The notes: a model not told the origin generated them from the letters alone. A stretch of DNA of 64,000 nucleotides from Minwuia sp. (GCA_029210175.1 JARGPL010000021.1:23512-87511), one strand, 5' to 3'. Shown: positions 18,121 through 26,756, counted from the first letter of the stretch. Numbers and translations: made by a program.

Positions 18121-19292
18121 TTCAACCGCTCCGTCTTCACATAGGATTTCTGCCGCGCGAACGTCGCCTTCTTGTAGAGCGGGAAGAGATCGAAATAGGT
18201 CTTTATCTTCAGCCAGCGGCCATAGAGGCCCATCGGTTCGAAGATGATGAACGCCACCAGCAAGGCACCGAAGATGCCCGCCTCCAGCCCCGGCGAGTTG
18301 ACGAAGCGGACCAGGCCGCCAAGCATCTCCACGCCACCCGCGCTCGCGGTCACCTCATCACGCATGATCGGGATGAAGGAACGCAGCAGGATCAGGAATG
18401 CAGCCCCAAGCACCGCGCCCTGAATGGTGCCGATGCCGCCCACGACACAGATCAGCAACAGCTCGATCGAGATGAAGATGTTGAAGGCGTCCGGTGCCAG
18501 GTGGGAGATCTGATGCGCGAAAAGACCACCGGCCAGACCCGTCACGAAGGCGCTGACGCCAAAGGCCGTGGTCTTGTAGTGCGCCAGATGGATACCCATC
18601 GACTGCGCCGAAATCTCTGAATCGCGGATGGCAACGAAGGCGCGCCCGGTCGGGCTGCGCAGCAGGTTGCGTGCGATCAGCGCCGCCAGTACCAGAACGA
18701 CCACGCAGATGTAATAGAGGGACACGGGCGACCAGAGTTCCGTCCAGCCGACATGCAGCCCCCCGACGGAGAACCACTGCCCCTGATACATCGGCTTCAG
18801 CTGGATCGACAGGAAGTCAGGTGCTGCCACCGGCAGACCATCAAAGCCGCCGGTCACCGACGACCATTTGGACATGACCTCCTGCGCGATCAGCGCAACC
18901 GCCAGTGTCGCGATGGCGAGATAGATACCGTGCATCCTGAGCGTCGGCAGGCCAACCGCCACACCGATCGCGCCCGCCAGCAGTCCGCCAAGCGGCAGCG
19001 AAAAGACAAAGGGTACGCCGTGCTGCAGCAGGTAAGCGTGGGTATAGGCCCCGATGCCGAGGAACGCGGAATGGCCAAGGCTGGCCATGCCCGTGAAACC
19101 AACGGCAATCATCAGCCCCATCGCGGCGATGGAATAGATGATCCACAGATTGGCCTCACCCACGTAATAGACCCCGGCGAAGATGGGCAGGGCCAGCAGG
19201 GCGATCAGGAAGATGCCATAGCCGATCAGGTCGCCGTTATGGCGCCAGAGCCGCAGATCCTGTTCGTAGCGTGTCTTGAAAACAAAGCGCAT
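18117..19292 (-). CDS. livM: ABC transporter permease, LivM type
   Basis: A 391-residue inner-membrane permease with about ten hydrophobic segments. It has the LivM family core TGMASLGHSAFLGIGAYTHAYLL and the cytoplasmic coupling region RSPTGRAFVAIRDSEISAQSMGI, which contacts the ATPases. A C-terminal cytoplasmic extension (PLYKKATFARQKSYVKTERLK) goes beyond the usual end. It follows the livH-like gene by 4 bases and overlaps livG by 4. Confidence 0.9.
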   Translation of the reverse strand: MRFVFKTRYEQDLRLWRHNGDLIGYGIFLIALLALPIFAGVYYVGEANLWIIYSIAAMGLMIAVGFTGMASLGHSAFLGIGAYTHAYLLQHGVPFVFSLPLGGLLAGAIGVAVGLPTLRMHGIYLAIATLAVALIAQEVMSKWSSVTGGFDGLPVAAPDFLSIQLKPMYQGQWFSVGGLHVGWTELWSPVSLYYICVVVLVLAALIARNLLRSPTGRAFVAIRDSEISAQSMGIHLAHYKTTAFGVSAFVTGLAGGLFAHQISHLAPDAFNIFISIELLLICVVGGIGTIQGAVLGAAFLILLRSFIPIMRDEVTASAGGVEMLGGLVRFVNSPGLEAGIFGALLVAFIIFEPMGLYGRWLKIKTYFDLFPLYKKATFARQKSYVKTERLK

Positions 19293-19296
19293 CGGA

Positions 19297-20181
19297 TCAG
19301 ACCTTCTTCCGGCCCATCTGGGAGAAAATGCCCTGCGGGCGAACCACCATCACGGCGAGCAGCACGGAAAATACCATGATGTCCTTGTAGCCGGGTGCCA
19401 GCAGATAATCGGAGAACTGCTCCACCAGGCCGATGATGATACCGCCGACAAGCGCGCCGGGGATGGAGCCGAAGCCGCCCACGACCGCGCCCGCGAAGGC
19501 CTTGATGGCGATGAACCCGATGGAAGGGTCCATCACGTTGGCAATCGGCATCATCATGACACCGGTGATCGCCGCGACACCGGCGGAGATGCCCCAGATC
19601 ATGGAGAATATCAGCGCCACCGGAATGCCCATGTAATAGGCCGCCAGCTGGTTCTGCGAGGCTGCCTGCATGGCAACGCCGATCCGGGTCCGCTGGAAGA
19701 ACATGTACAGCCCGGCGCAGAGCACGAGCGTGCCAACCACGGTCGCAAGCTTGCCGGCATCCAGCGTGATTGCGGCAAACTGCACCGCCTTGCCCGTGAA
19801 GGGCGTCAGGAAGGCAATCTGTTCCACATTGAACGCGTAGGGCATGATGAACCGCACGACATAACCGATGCCGATGGTTGCCATGACGATGGAAAACTGA
19901 GGCTGGCCGATCAGTCTGCGGATGACGACAACATCCAGCAGGAAGCCGAGCACGATCATGACAAGGACCGTGATCAGGAACCCGACCCAGAAGTTGAAGC
20001 CGATCCCGGCGATCAGACCAAAGGCGATGAACGCGCCGACCATCATCAGGTCGCCCTGCGCGAAATTCACCATCTCCGTCGCCTTGTAGATCAGCACGAA
20101 GCCGAGCGCGATCAGACCGTAAATACAGCCGAGCGCGAGTCCGTTGATGAACAACGAGATATAAATCTGGACGGAATCCAC
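19297..20181 (-). CDS. livH: ABC transporter permease, LivH type
   Basis: About 294 residues, first gene of the transporter operon. It starts VQIYISLFINGLALGCIYGLIALGFVLIYKATEMVNFAQGDLMM, a canonical LivH opening, and contains the coupling loop TRIGVAMQAASQNQLAAYYMGI. I choose the GTG at 20181 because GGGGAGG lies 10 bases upstream; an in-frame ATG nine codons earlier adds MRLRGGCWD, which partly overlaps that ribosome site. The order livH-livM-livG-livF-CoA ligase-binding protein is all on the minus strand with small gaps or overlaps. Confidence 0.9.
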   Translation of the reverse strand: MDSVQIYISLFINGLALGCIYGLIALGFVLIYKATEMVNFAQGDLMMVGAFIAFGLIAGIGFNFWVGFLITVLVMIVLGFLLDVVVIRRLIGQPQFSIVMATIGIGYVVRFIMPYAFNVEQIAFLTPFTGKAVQFAAITLDAGKLATVVGTLVLCAGLYMFFQRTRIGVAMQAASQNQLAAYYMGIPVALIFSMIWGISAGVAAITGVMMMPIANVMDPSIGFIAIKAFAGAVVGGFGSIPGALVGGIIIGLVEQFSDYLLAPGYKDIMVFSVLLAVMVVRPQGIFSQMGRKKV

Positions 20182-20365
20182 GTCCCAGCATCCTCCCCTG
20201 AGCCGCACATGGCGGCGATGCCCTACCTTCAGGGGGACTGATCCTTATGTTGGATCTTGCCGCCTCCCCAATTCGATTACGCGGGTTTCGTCGCGCAACG
20301 GCTAAGGTAGGATAGGGGTCAGAATGCGGCTGTCAATTCGTCACGACGTGGGGAGGACCAAGATT

Positions 20366-21262
20366 TTGGCTTATGCAATACCGTTCATCAGGGAGCTTGA
20401 ATTCGAATACGGGGAACCGGCGAGGTTGAGCCCGTTGATCCGCAGGGTGATCTGCAACAATCCCGGCGGCTTCACGTTTCATGGCACCGGCACCTACATC
20501 ATCGGCGAAGGCAATGTGGCCATCGTCGATGCCGGTCCGATGGATGAACGGCATGCGGAGGCGGTGCTGCGCGCCGTCGATGCTGAGGTGGTCACCCATC
20601 AGCTGATCACCCACACGCATCTGGACCACAGCCCGGCATCCCGCCTGGTGAAACATGCGACCGGCGCGGAGACCTGGGGCTACGGCCCGCATGGCGGCGA
20701 CCGCGGTGGCCCGAAGGTGGAAGAAGGCGGCGACCATGACTTCGTGCCCGATCATGTGGTCCGCGACGGCGACATCATCGAAGGCAAGGGCTGGTCCGTG
20801 GAGGCGGTTCATACGCCCGGCCATACGTCCAATCATGTCTGCTTCGCCCTGCGCGAGGAGAAGGCGCTGTTCACCGGTGATCATGTCATGGGCTGGTCGA
20901 CGACCGTCGTCTCACCGCCGGATGGCAACATGACCGACTATTTCAATTCACTCGACAAGCTGCTGACGCGCGACGACCAGCGCTATTACCCGACGCACGG
21001 CGCCCCCATCGACAATGTGGCCGACTATGTCCGTGCCTACCGCGCCCATCGTCAATTGCGTGAGAAGCAGATCCTCGACCTGCTGCAACGCGGGCCCCAG
21101 ACCATCGAAGGCATGGTCGCAATCATGTATGCCGACGTGCCGAAGAACCTGCATCCTGCTGCGTCACGGTCCGTCCTCGCCCACCTGATCCACATGGTGC
21201 ACGACGGGCGGGTGGTAACCGATGGCGATGCGTCTGCTGCCGCCACCTATCGCGCGACCTGA
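20366..21262 (+). CDS. metallo-beta-lactamase-fold hydrolase (LACTB2-like)
   Basis: About 298 residues. The zinc motif is THTHLDHSP (His83, His85, Asp87, His88 with this start). The further ligands are in VHTPGHTSNH, LFTGDHVMGW and YPTHGAP. A C-terminal helical/winged region (LREKQILDLLQRGPQTIEGMV) resembles the LACTB2 and GloB-like group that acts on thioesters, esters or nucleic acid. The TTG at 20366 is preferred because GGGGAGGAC lies 8 bases upstream; an ATG at 20324 is in frame but lacks one. It heads the operon with the NicX-like dioxygenase, so hydrolysis of a ring-cleavage or CoA intermediate is plausible. Confidence 0.85.
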   Translation: MAYAIPFIRELEFEYGEPARLSPLIRRVICNNPGGFTFHGTGTYIIGEGNVAIVDAGPMDERHAEAVLRAVDAEVVTHQLITHTHLDHSPASRLVKHATGAETWGYGPHGGDRGGPKVEEGGDHDFVPDHVVRDGDIIEGKGWSVEAVHTPGHTSNHVCFALREEKALFTGDHVMGWSTTVVSPPDGNMTDYFNSLDKLLTRDDQRYYPTHGAPIDNVADYVRAYRAHRQLREKQILDLLQRGPQTIEGMVAIMYADVPKNLHPAASRSVLAHLIHMVHDGRVVTDGDASAAATYRAT

Positions 21263-21274
21263 GGAAGGACATCC

Positions 21275-22321
21275 ATGTTGCAGGAACGCATTGAGGCGAA
21301 GTGGATCGACGCCTTCGCCACGACGTTCGGGCTGTGTGACGTGAAACCGGGGGAGGTCTGCGCCATCCTCTCCGAAACGCAAAGCCGGAAGGTGAATGTC
21401 GAGCTGGCGGAACTGGCCCTGCAGCGCATGGGCGCGCAGGTGTTTCATGTCGTCCTCCCCTCCCCGCGCCAGAGCAGCGCAGCGCCGATCCGCTCCACCG
21501 GTGCATCCGACGCGATCGGAGGGCTGGGTCCGGTCATCGATGCCCTTGGCGCGTCAGGTCTTGTTGCCGACTGCACGGTCGAGGGCCTGCTGCACGCAAA
21601 GGAACTGCCAGCGATCCTGAAGGGTGGCGCACGGGTGCTGATGGTATCCAACGAACACCCCGAACTGCTGGAACGCCGGACGCCGACGCCGGATCTGGAG
21701 GCAAAGGTAAAGACCGGCATCAAGATGCTGCGCGATGCCCGCCAGATGCGCGTCACCTCCGCCGCCGGAACGGACCTGACAGTGGATGTCGCGAAGGCAC
21801 CGGCAGGCGGCGGCTGGGGCTATACCAGGCGCGCAGGCACCATCACGCACTGGCCCGGCGGCCTGTGCCTCTGCTTCCCGGCACCCGGATCGGTCAACGG
21901 CACAGTGGTGATGAACACCGGCGACGTGAACCTGACCTTCAAGCGCTATGTGGACCGTCCGATCCGCCTGACGGTGGAGAACGATTACATCACCGACATT
22001 TCCGGCGATGGTGTCGATGCCGCCCTGTTCGAAAGTTACATCGCGGCCTGGGGAGATCGGGAAGCGTACGCGGTCAGCCATGTCGGCTGGGGCATGAACC
22101 CCGCAGCGCGCTGGGATTCGCTGACCGCCTATGACAAGAGCCAGGTGAATGGCACCGAGCTTCGCGCATTCGCCGGCAATTTCCTCTATTCCACCGGCGC
22201 GAACGAGGTCGCGGGCCGCTACACGCTGGGCCACTTCGACCTGCCCATGCGCGGCCACACGGTCAGACTGGATGGCACGGATGTCGTCAGGGACGGCGTC
22301 CTGCAGGGGGAACTGGCATGA
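21275..22321 (+). CDS. NicX-like ring-cleavage dioxygenase (2,5-dihydroxypyridine 5,6-dioxygenase family)
   Basis: A 348-residue protein, the same length as NicX of Pseudomonas putida and with the same C-terminal half: HWPGG, TGDVNLTFKRYVDRPIRLTVE, AVSHVGWGMNPAARW, LRAFAGNFLYSTGANEVAGR and GHFDLPMRG. The metal ligands I recall for NicX (two His and an Asp) match His269, His320 and Asp322. Such enzymes open a dihydroxylated pyridine ring with Fe(II) and O2 in nicotinate-type degradation. The related M29 aminopeptidase family is the main alternative. It starts 12 bases after the metallo-beta-lactamase-fold gene, with GAGGAAGGAC upstream, and overlaps the next hydrolase gene by 4 bases. Confidence 0.78.
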   Translation: MLQERIEAKWIDAFATTFGLCDVKPGEVCAILSETQSRKVNVELAELALQRMGAQVFHVVLPSPRQSSAAPIRSTGASDAIGGLGPVIDALGASGLVADCTVEGLLHAKELPAILKGGARVLMVSNEHPELLERRTPTPDLEAKVKTGIKMLRDARQMRVTSAAGTDLTVDVAKAPAGGGWGYTRRAGTITHWPGGLCLCFPAPGSVNGTVVMNTGDVNLTFKRYVDRPIRLTVENDYITDISGDGVDAALFESYIAAWGDREAYAVSHVGWGMNPAARWDSLTAYDKSQVNGTELRAFAGNFLYSTGANEVAGRYTLGHFDLPMRGHTVRLDGTDVVRDGVLQGELA

Positions 22322-23094
22322 GCGTGATCCCGACCTTCACGGATCAAGGCAGCGGCGCGCCAGTCATCTTCCTGCATGGCATCGGTGGCAATGCCGGTAA
22401 CTGGCAGCCGCAGGTGGCGGCGCTGTCGGCGGAATTCCGCTGTATCGCCTGGAATGCGCCGGGCTATGCCGATTCCCCTGCCCTGCCGGAGATGACGTTC
22501 CCTGCGCTGGCGGATTCGCTGGCAGCGCTGATGGATCATCTGAAGCTGGATAAGGCCGTGATCTGTGGCCTGTCCATGGGCGGCAATGTGGCGCAGGAGT
22601 TCCTGGTCCTGCATCCCGCCCGGGTACGCGCCATGATCCTTATGTGCACCAGCGCCTCCATCGGCAAGCCCGGCAGCGACTTCCAGCAGAAGTTCCTCGC
22701 CGCGCGGCTGAAACCGATCGAGGAGGGAAAGACGCCGGCCGACATCGCACCCGACGTGGTGGCTGGCATCGTCGGCCCCCATGCAGGACCGGAGGTAGCA
22801 CGGATCCTGACCGGATCCATGAGTGGGATCAGCCCGGAAACCTATCGCCAGGCGCTCCACTGTCTGGTCAGCTTCGACCGGCGCGACGCGGTGAAACGGA
22901 TTGCAGTGCCCACCTGCCTGATCGCGGGTGAAGCGGACACGACGGTCCCCGCCGTGGTCATGGAACGCATGGCCGAACGCATTCCCGGCAGCGCCTTCCA
23001 CATCATCGAAGGTGCAGGCCATATCGCCAACCTGGAGGCTCCGGACGAGACAAACCGCCTGATCGGCGCCTTTGTGAGAGGATTGTCCGCATGA
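22318..23094 (+). CDS. alpha/beta hydrolase (PcaD/NicD-like)
   Basis: A 258-residue hydrolase with oxyanion motif FLHGIGGNAGNW, nucleophile elbow GLSMGGNVAQEF, the acid near LIAGEADTTVP and the His in EGAGHIANLEAP. It belongs to the large group containing 3-oxoadipate enol-lactonases and the N-formylmaleamate deformylase NicD. It overlaps the NicX-like gene (ATGA) and the following acyl-CoA dehydrogenase remnant (ATGA). The coupling to a NicX-like dioxygenase makes deformylation or hydrolysis of its ring-opening product a reasonable guess. Confidence 0.85.
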   Translation: MSVIPTFTDQGSGAPVIFLHGIGGNAGNWQPQVAALSAEFRCIAWNAPGYADSPALPEMTFPALADSLAALMDHLKLDKAVICGLSMGGNVAQEFLVLHPARVRAMILMCTSASIGKPGSDFQQKFLAARLKPIEEGKTPADIAPDVVAGIVGPHAGPEVARILTGSMSGISPETYRQALHCLVSFDRRDAVKRIAVPTCLIAGEADTTVPAVVMERMAERIPGSAFHIIEGAGHIANLEAPDETNRLIGAFVRGLSA

Positions 23095-23753
23095 GCATGT
23101 GGTCCGACTTTGACCTGACCGACCGCCAGCGTGAACTTGTCGGTCGGGCCACGGAACTGGATCCGGTCTTTGCCGAACGCGCGCCGGATTCCGATCGGGA
23201 AGCGGCATTCCCGCACGCGAACTATCAGACCTACTTCATGGTGGCGTCGGAGATCGGACGGCACTGCGGTGCCACGGCGCTGACCCTGAACATGCATTCC
23301 TGCTCCATGCTCTGGTCCGGCCCGCTGGCGGACGACCTGCCTATGACGGATGAGGAACGTCGCGGCCATCAGGAAAGGCGGGCTGCACTCTATGATCTGG
23401 TGCTGAACGAACAGGCGATCTTCGCCCAGCCGTTCTCCGAACCCCATACCCAGGCGGCGACGGGCAAGGCACCGTTTGGCACGACCGCGCGGAATGTTGA
23501 TGGCGGCTATGTCGTCAACGGCATGAAGCATTTCGCTTCCCTCGCCGGTGCCGCAACGCATTATTCGGTGCTCTGCACGGAAGAACGTGACGGGAAGGAC
23601 CTGGACCCGAAAGACACGATCATGAAGAAGTTCCCGCTGGAGCGGTATTACCGCGACAGCCGCTGCGGTTCCCTGATGCTGCCCTGGTCGGCGGAGGCCT
23701 GTCTGGAAAGGCTGGGCCGTGAATGCCTCTATGAACGCGGGGAAACCGACTGA
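23091..23753 (+). CDS. acyl-CoA dehydrogenase, internally deleted (probable decaying gene)
   Basis: Only 220 residues, against about 390 for the family. The N terminus is a normal ACAD start (FDLTDRQRELVGRATEL, DREAAFPHANY), but the part expected next (the substrate-pocket helices with the LGLCIPxxYGG block) is missing and the protein jumps to TYFMVASEIGRHCGATAL. The flavin region is present (FAQPFSEP, GYVVNGMKHFASLAG). At DPKDTIMKKFPLERYYRDSRCGSLMLPW it jumps again, losing about 150 residues of middle and C-terminal domain. Both jumps keep the frame and the natural C terminus. I infer loss of activity; it could be a folded remnant or an assembly fault. It is coupled to genes on both sides. 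Confidence 0.75.
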   Translation: MSMWSDFDLTDRQRELVGRATELDPVFAERAPDSDREAAFPHANYQTYFMVASEIGRHCGATALTLNMHSCSMLWSGPLADDLPMTDEERRGHQERRAALYDLVLNEQAIFAQPFSEPHTQAATGKAPFGTTARNVDGGYVVNGMKHFASLAGAATHYSVLCTEERDGKDLDPKDTIMKKFPLERYYRDSRCGSLMLPWSAEACLERLGRECLYERGETD

Positions 23754-24190
23754 TGGCAGGCATTCCGGCGCTGCCGCTACTGTTGTCGGTCCTGGGGCTG
23801 ATCCCCTTCGTCGGCGGCGTCATCGCCATCGAATTCGCCGAAGGTGGCTACAAGGGCTGGGCGATCTATTCCCTGCCCGTCTATGGCGCGCTGATCCTGT
23901 CATTCCTGGGGGGCACCACCTGGGGCCTTGCGCTGGGCGATGCGCAAAGGCGCTTCGTGGCCCCCCGTCTGATCCTGGCCATGGCCCCCAGCATTGCCGC
24001 ATGGATGATCATGTTTCAGCCGCCGTCCAACCGGATGCTGCTGCTCGCGGCCTGCCTGATCGTCTGGGCTGTCGTGGATCACCTGATGGCACGCCGCGAC
24101 CTGCTGCCCGCCTGGTACCCGAAACTGCGCTGGCCCATCACGCTGATTGCTGCCGCGTCGCTGGTGGTTGGTTCGTTTCAGATCGGGTGA
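23753..24190 (+). CDS. DUF3429 family membrane protein
   Basis: A 145-residue protein with four to five hydrophobic segments (LPLLLSVLGLIPFVGGVIAI, WAIYSLPVYGALILSFLGG, LLAACLIVWAVVDHL, LIAAASLVVGSFQI) and the motif ALILSFLGGTTWGLAL that I recognise from DUF3429. Function is unknown and the location is the inner membrane. It overlaps the previous stop by one base (TGATG) and is the last gene of the plus-strand operon, ending 9 bases from the convergent M81 peptidase gene. Confidence 0.78.
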   Translation: MAGIPALPLLLSVLGLIPFVGGVIAIEFAEGGYKGWAIYSLPVYGALILSFLGGTTWGLALGDAQRRFVAPRLILAMAPSIAAWMIMFQPPSNRMLLLAACLIVWAVVDHLMARRDLLPAWYPKLRWPITLIAAASLVVGSFQIG

Positions 24191-24199
24191 GGTCGCTGA

Positions 24200-25678
24200 T
24201 CACCGCGCATTGATCAAATCCAGCGGATAGACCGGGCGGCGGACGTTTTCGTAGTTCAGCAGGCTGTTGTCGGATGTGGTCACACCAACACCGTCCAGGG
24301 TCAGTGTCGCCTTCGCCAGCGGAGCGAAACCGGCGCGATAGTGGATGCGGGATTTCAGCAGCAGATAGCGTTCATGCAGCGGATCGATCCCGACCGAGGT
24401 GAAGACGCCGGTGTCCCAGGGCTCGTGATTCTGCGAGACAACCACGATCTTCATGCCGCCGGTTTCCAGCACGGCGGTCGGACCCATGCGAACCGTGACA
24501 CCCGTGTACATCGGCCCGCGACAGATCCACTCGCCATCGGTCAGGGTTCGTACCTTGCCGGTCAGTTCCAGCGGTGCGCCCGCCCGGTCGATGGACGGCA
24601 TGTCTGTCCGCCCGCCGAGGGACAGCGTCAGCGTCGCACCGACGCCGGCGGCCTGCATCTGTTTCACCGCCTCGGGGTCGCAGACGGCCGCGACCGCGAC
24701 ACCTTCCAGCCCCTGGCGCAGCACCTCCGCGATCACGGTCATCACGTCCTGGGTGCCACCGGATCCGACATTGTCCGCATGATCCAGCAGAATGACCGGG
24801 CCATCGGTCAGGTCCTTCGCACTGGCAACAGCTTCCTCCAGCGGCCGGTGCGGATAGATGAAGGCTTCCCGCTGTTTCCAGGCTGCGGCCATGATTTCGT
24901 CACGCACCTGCCCCGCCAGCGCCGGATCATTGTCTGTCACGATGATGACCGACGTTCCCGCATCAGGAATATCGGCCAGGGCAAAGCCACCGAAGACCGT
25001 CGCCGCCAGCACGCCGGGGCGCTGTTCCGCCGCCCGCGCCATGGCGATCAGCCCCTTCATCGGCTCGTCATCCGTCCCCTGCATCAGGGTCTGTGACAGC
25101 AGCGGCAGGTTGCCCCAGCGCATCACCGGCTGCACCTCACCGTCGATCATGCGCAGCAGAACCTCGCCGATCTGCTGCCCCATTTCATGCATGTCCACGT
25201 GGGGGTAGGTCTTGTAGCCGATCAGGGCATCGCAATTGTCGACCATGTCGTTGGTCAGGTTGCAGTGCAGGTCGCAGGTCACGGCAATCGGCACGTCCGG
25301 GGCGACGGCGCGAATGCGGCGCAGCAACTCCCCTTCCCCGTCAAAGGTATGTTCGGCCACCATCGCGCCGTGCAGATCCAGCATTACCGCGTCACAACCA
25401 TCCGCCACTGCATCGACAATGGCCCCGGCCATGATTTCGTAGGCTTCGCGCTGCACCTTGCCCGACGGCATCGCCTCCGCCGCGACCGGTGTCACGATCT
25501 CCGCGCCACGCGCCCGCGCCAGATCCAGGTAGGCGGCAAAGGGCATCCCCGTGCCGTCGTAGGCGGCCAGCGCCTCATCCGCCAGAAAGCTGCCCCAGCC
25601 GGTGAAGCGCGCCCAGTCGGTGACCACCGGTGAGAATGTATTGGTCTCATGTTTCATCATGGCGATGACGATGCGCAT
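24200..25678 (-). CDS. M81 family metallopeptidase (MlrC-like)
   Basis: A 492-residue protein. It starts MRIVIAMMKHETNTFSPV, the typical opening of the M81/DUF1485 family whose named member, microcystinase C (MlrC), hydrolyses a linear microcystin product. Candidate metal-site segments are VMLDLHGAMVAE, TCDLHCNLTNDMVDNC, YKTYPHVDMHEMGQ and VILLDHADNVGSGGTQD. The C-terminal half is the MlrC C-terminal domain (TVRMGPTAVLETGGMKIVVVSQ). In bacteria without microcystin exposure the substrate is unknown, perhaps unusual peptides or amides. GGGGGAGAA precedes the ATG at 25678. The gene stands alone and converges with the NicX-like operon. Confidence 0.9.
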   Translation of the reverse strand: MRIVIAMMKHETNTFSPVVTDWARFTGWGSFLADEALAAYDGTGMPFAAYLDLARARGAEIVTPVAAEAMPSGKVQREAYEIMAGAIVDAVADGCDAVMLDLHGAMVAEHTFDGEGELLRRIRAVAPDVPIAVTCDLHCNLTNDMVDNCDALIGYKTYPHVDMHEMGQQIGEVLLRMIDGEVQPVMRWGNLPLLSQTLMQGTDDEPMKGLIAMARAAEQRPGVLAATVFGGFALADIPDAGTSVIIVTDNDPALAGQVRDEIMAAAWKQREAFIYPHRPLEEAVASAKDLTDGPVILLDHADNVGSGGTQDVMTVIAEVLRQGLEGVAVAAVCDPEAVKQMQAAGVGATLTLSLGGRTDMPSIDRAGAPLELTGKVRTLTDGEWICRGPMYTGVTVRMGPTAVLETGGMKIVVVSQNHEPWDTGVFTSVGIDPLHERYLLLKSRIHYRAGFAPLAKATLTLDGVGVTTSDNSLLNYENVRRPVYPLDLINAR

Positions 25679-25744
25679 CGGCGTTCTCCCCCAGATCGAA
25701 TCCGCGCGCCATTCTATGGCGGAATCCTGCCGCCACAAAAGAAA

Positions 25745-25770
25745 CGGCCCGGTGATCGCTCACCGGGCCG
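25745..25770 (-). terminator. rho-independent terminator of the BAX-inhibitor-1 gene
   Basis: A perfect 11-bp stem, CGGCCCGGTGA paired with TCACCGGGCCG, with a 4-base loop. On the minus strand it is followed directly by TTTCTTTTG. It lies 32 bases after the stop of the BAX-inhibitor-1 family gene and upstream of the M81 peptidase start, so it ends the former transcript. Confidence 0.85.
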
Positions 25771-25802
25771 CTCCGAACTCAGGCTGGTTTGATCGTGTGA
25801 CC

Positions 25803-26525
25803 CTATTCGCGGTCACCCAGCAGATGCATCAGCATCATGAACATGTTGATGAAGTTGAGGTACAGCGCCACCGCGTCCATCACGGCAGAGCGGACAGCGA
25901 CATCGCCTTCCATGCGGTGCTGGATGTAGGTGGACTTGATCCGCTGCGTGTCAAATGCGGTCAGGCCGGCGAAGATCAGCACACCCACCATCGAGATGAC
26001 CAACTGCATCATCGAGGATTCCAGGAACATGTTCACCACCATCGCGATGATCAGGCCGATCAGGCCCATCATCAGGAAGCTGCCCATGCCGGACAGACTC
26101 TTCTTGGTGGTATAGCCGAACAGGCTGAGGCCCGCGAAGGAGGCGGAGGTGATCAGGAACACCCGTACGACCGAGGCATCCGTGTAGGCAATGAAGACGG
26201 TCGACAGCGACACGCCAAACATCGCCACCATCAGCCAGTAGAGCCCCTGCATGACCGGGGTGCTGATCTTGTTCTGGGCGAAGGACATCACCAGCAGGAT
26301 GCCAAGCGGTGCCAGCATGACCACGAAGGCCAGACCGGACCCGAAGATGGCCTGCATCAGCGACGGTGAACTGGATACCAGCAGCGCCACGACACCGCTG
26401 ACAAGCAGACCGGACGCCATGTAGTTGTAAACGCCCAGCATGTACTTGCGCAGGCCCTGGTCGAGAGCAGCGGCATCTACGCCACTGGCCGTCGACGCAT
26501 AGCGCTGGTCAGCATTGGTTGCCAT
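25803..26525 (-). CDS. Bax inhibitor-1/YccA family membrane protein
   Basis: A 240-residue protein with seven hydrophobic segments and the BI-1 family features: GLRKYMLGVYNYMASGLLVSG near the start, LYWLMVAMFGVSLSTVF, GLSLFGYTTKKSLSGMGSFLMMGL, and the C-terminal region AFDTQRIKSTYIQHR...AVMDAVALYLNFINMFMMLMHLL carrying the acidic residues linked to calcium leak in BsYetJ. It is an inner-membrane protein; in bacteria the family interacts with FtsH or transports ions, and the role here is not known. AAGGAG lies 11 bases before the ATG at 26525. It is a single gene with its own terminator. Confidence 0.92.
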   Translation of the reverse strand: MATNADQRYASTASGVDAAALDQGLRKYMLGVYNYMASGLLVSGVVALLVSSSPSLMQAIFGSGLAFVVMLAPLGILLVMSFAQNKISTPVMQGLYWLMVAMFGVSLSTVFIAYTDASVVRVFLITSASFAGLSLFGYTTKKSLSGMGSFLMMGLIGLIIAMVVNMFLESSMMQLVISMVGVLIFAGLTAFDTQRIKSTYIQHRMEGDVAVRSAVMDAVALYLNFINMFMMLMHLLGDRE

Positions 26526-26628
26526 GTCAGACAGACTCCTTTGAGTTGAAACAGGTTCTGCCAGTGATATTGGCGGACGCCCCTGCGGAATCAAGGAAAA
26601 CCGGAACGTCCATCGAACATATTCCCGA

Positions 26629-26653
26629 CCTTGATAGCCCCAGACTATCAAGG
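26629..26653. repeat. perfect 9-bp inverted repeat CCTTGATAG / CTATCAAGG
   Basis: Arms of 9 bases at 26629-26637 and 26645-26653 with a 7-base centre, in the 231-bp gap upstream of the BAX-inhibitor-1 gene and downstream of the MttB-like gene. It has no T-run on either strand, so it is either an operator about 105-130 bases upstream of the BI-1 start or a weak end-of-transcript hairpin for the MttB-like gene. Nothing else was seen in this gap. Confidence 0.5.
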
Positions 26654-26756
26654 TGATGAAACATCGGGCTTACGGTGTCCGGAACCCGAACGCCTCAGCC
26701 AGGGCACGGCTGTAATACCTGTCCCCCAGCGTCATCGCCGTCCGGTCACTGTCCTT

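Noticed and set aside
19276..20241. Open frames opposite and alongside the livH gene
   Set aside because: The translation is dominated by His, Asp and Gln, typical of antisense frames; livH on the minus strand explains the region.
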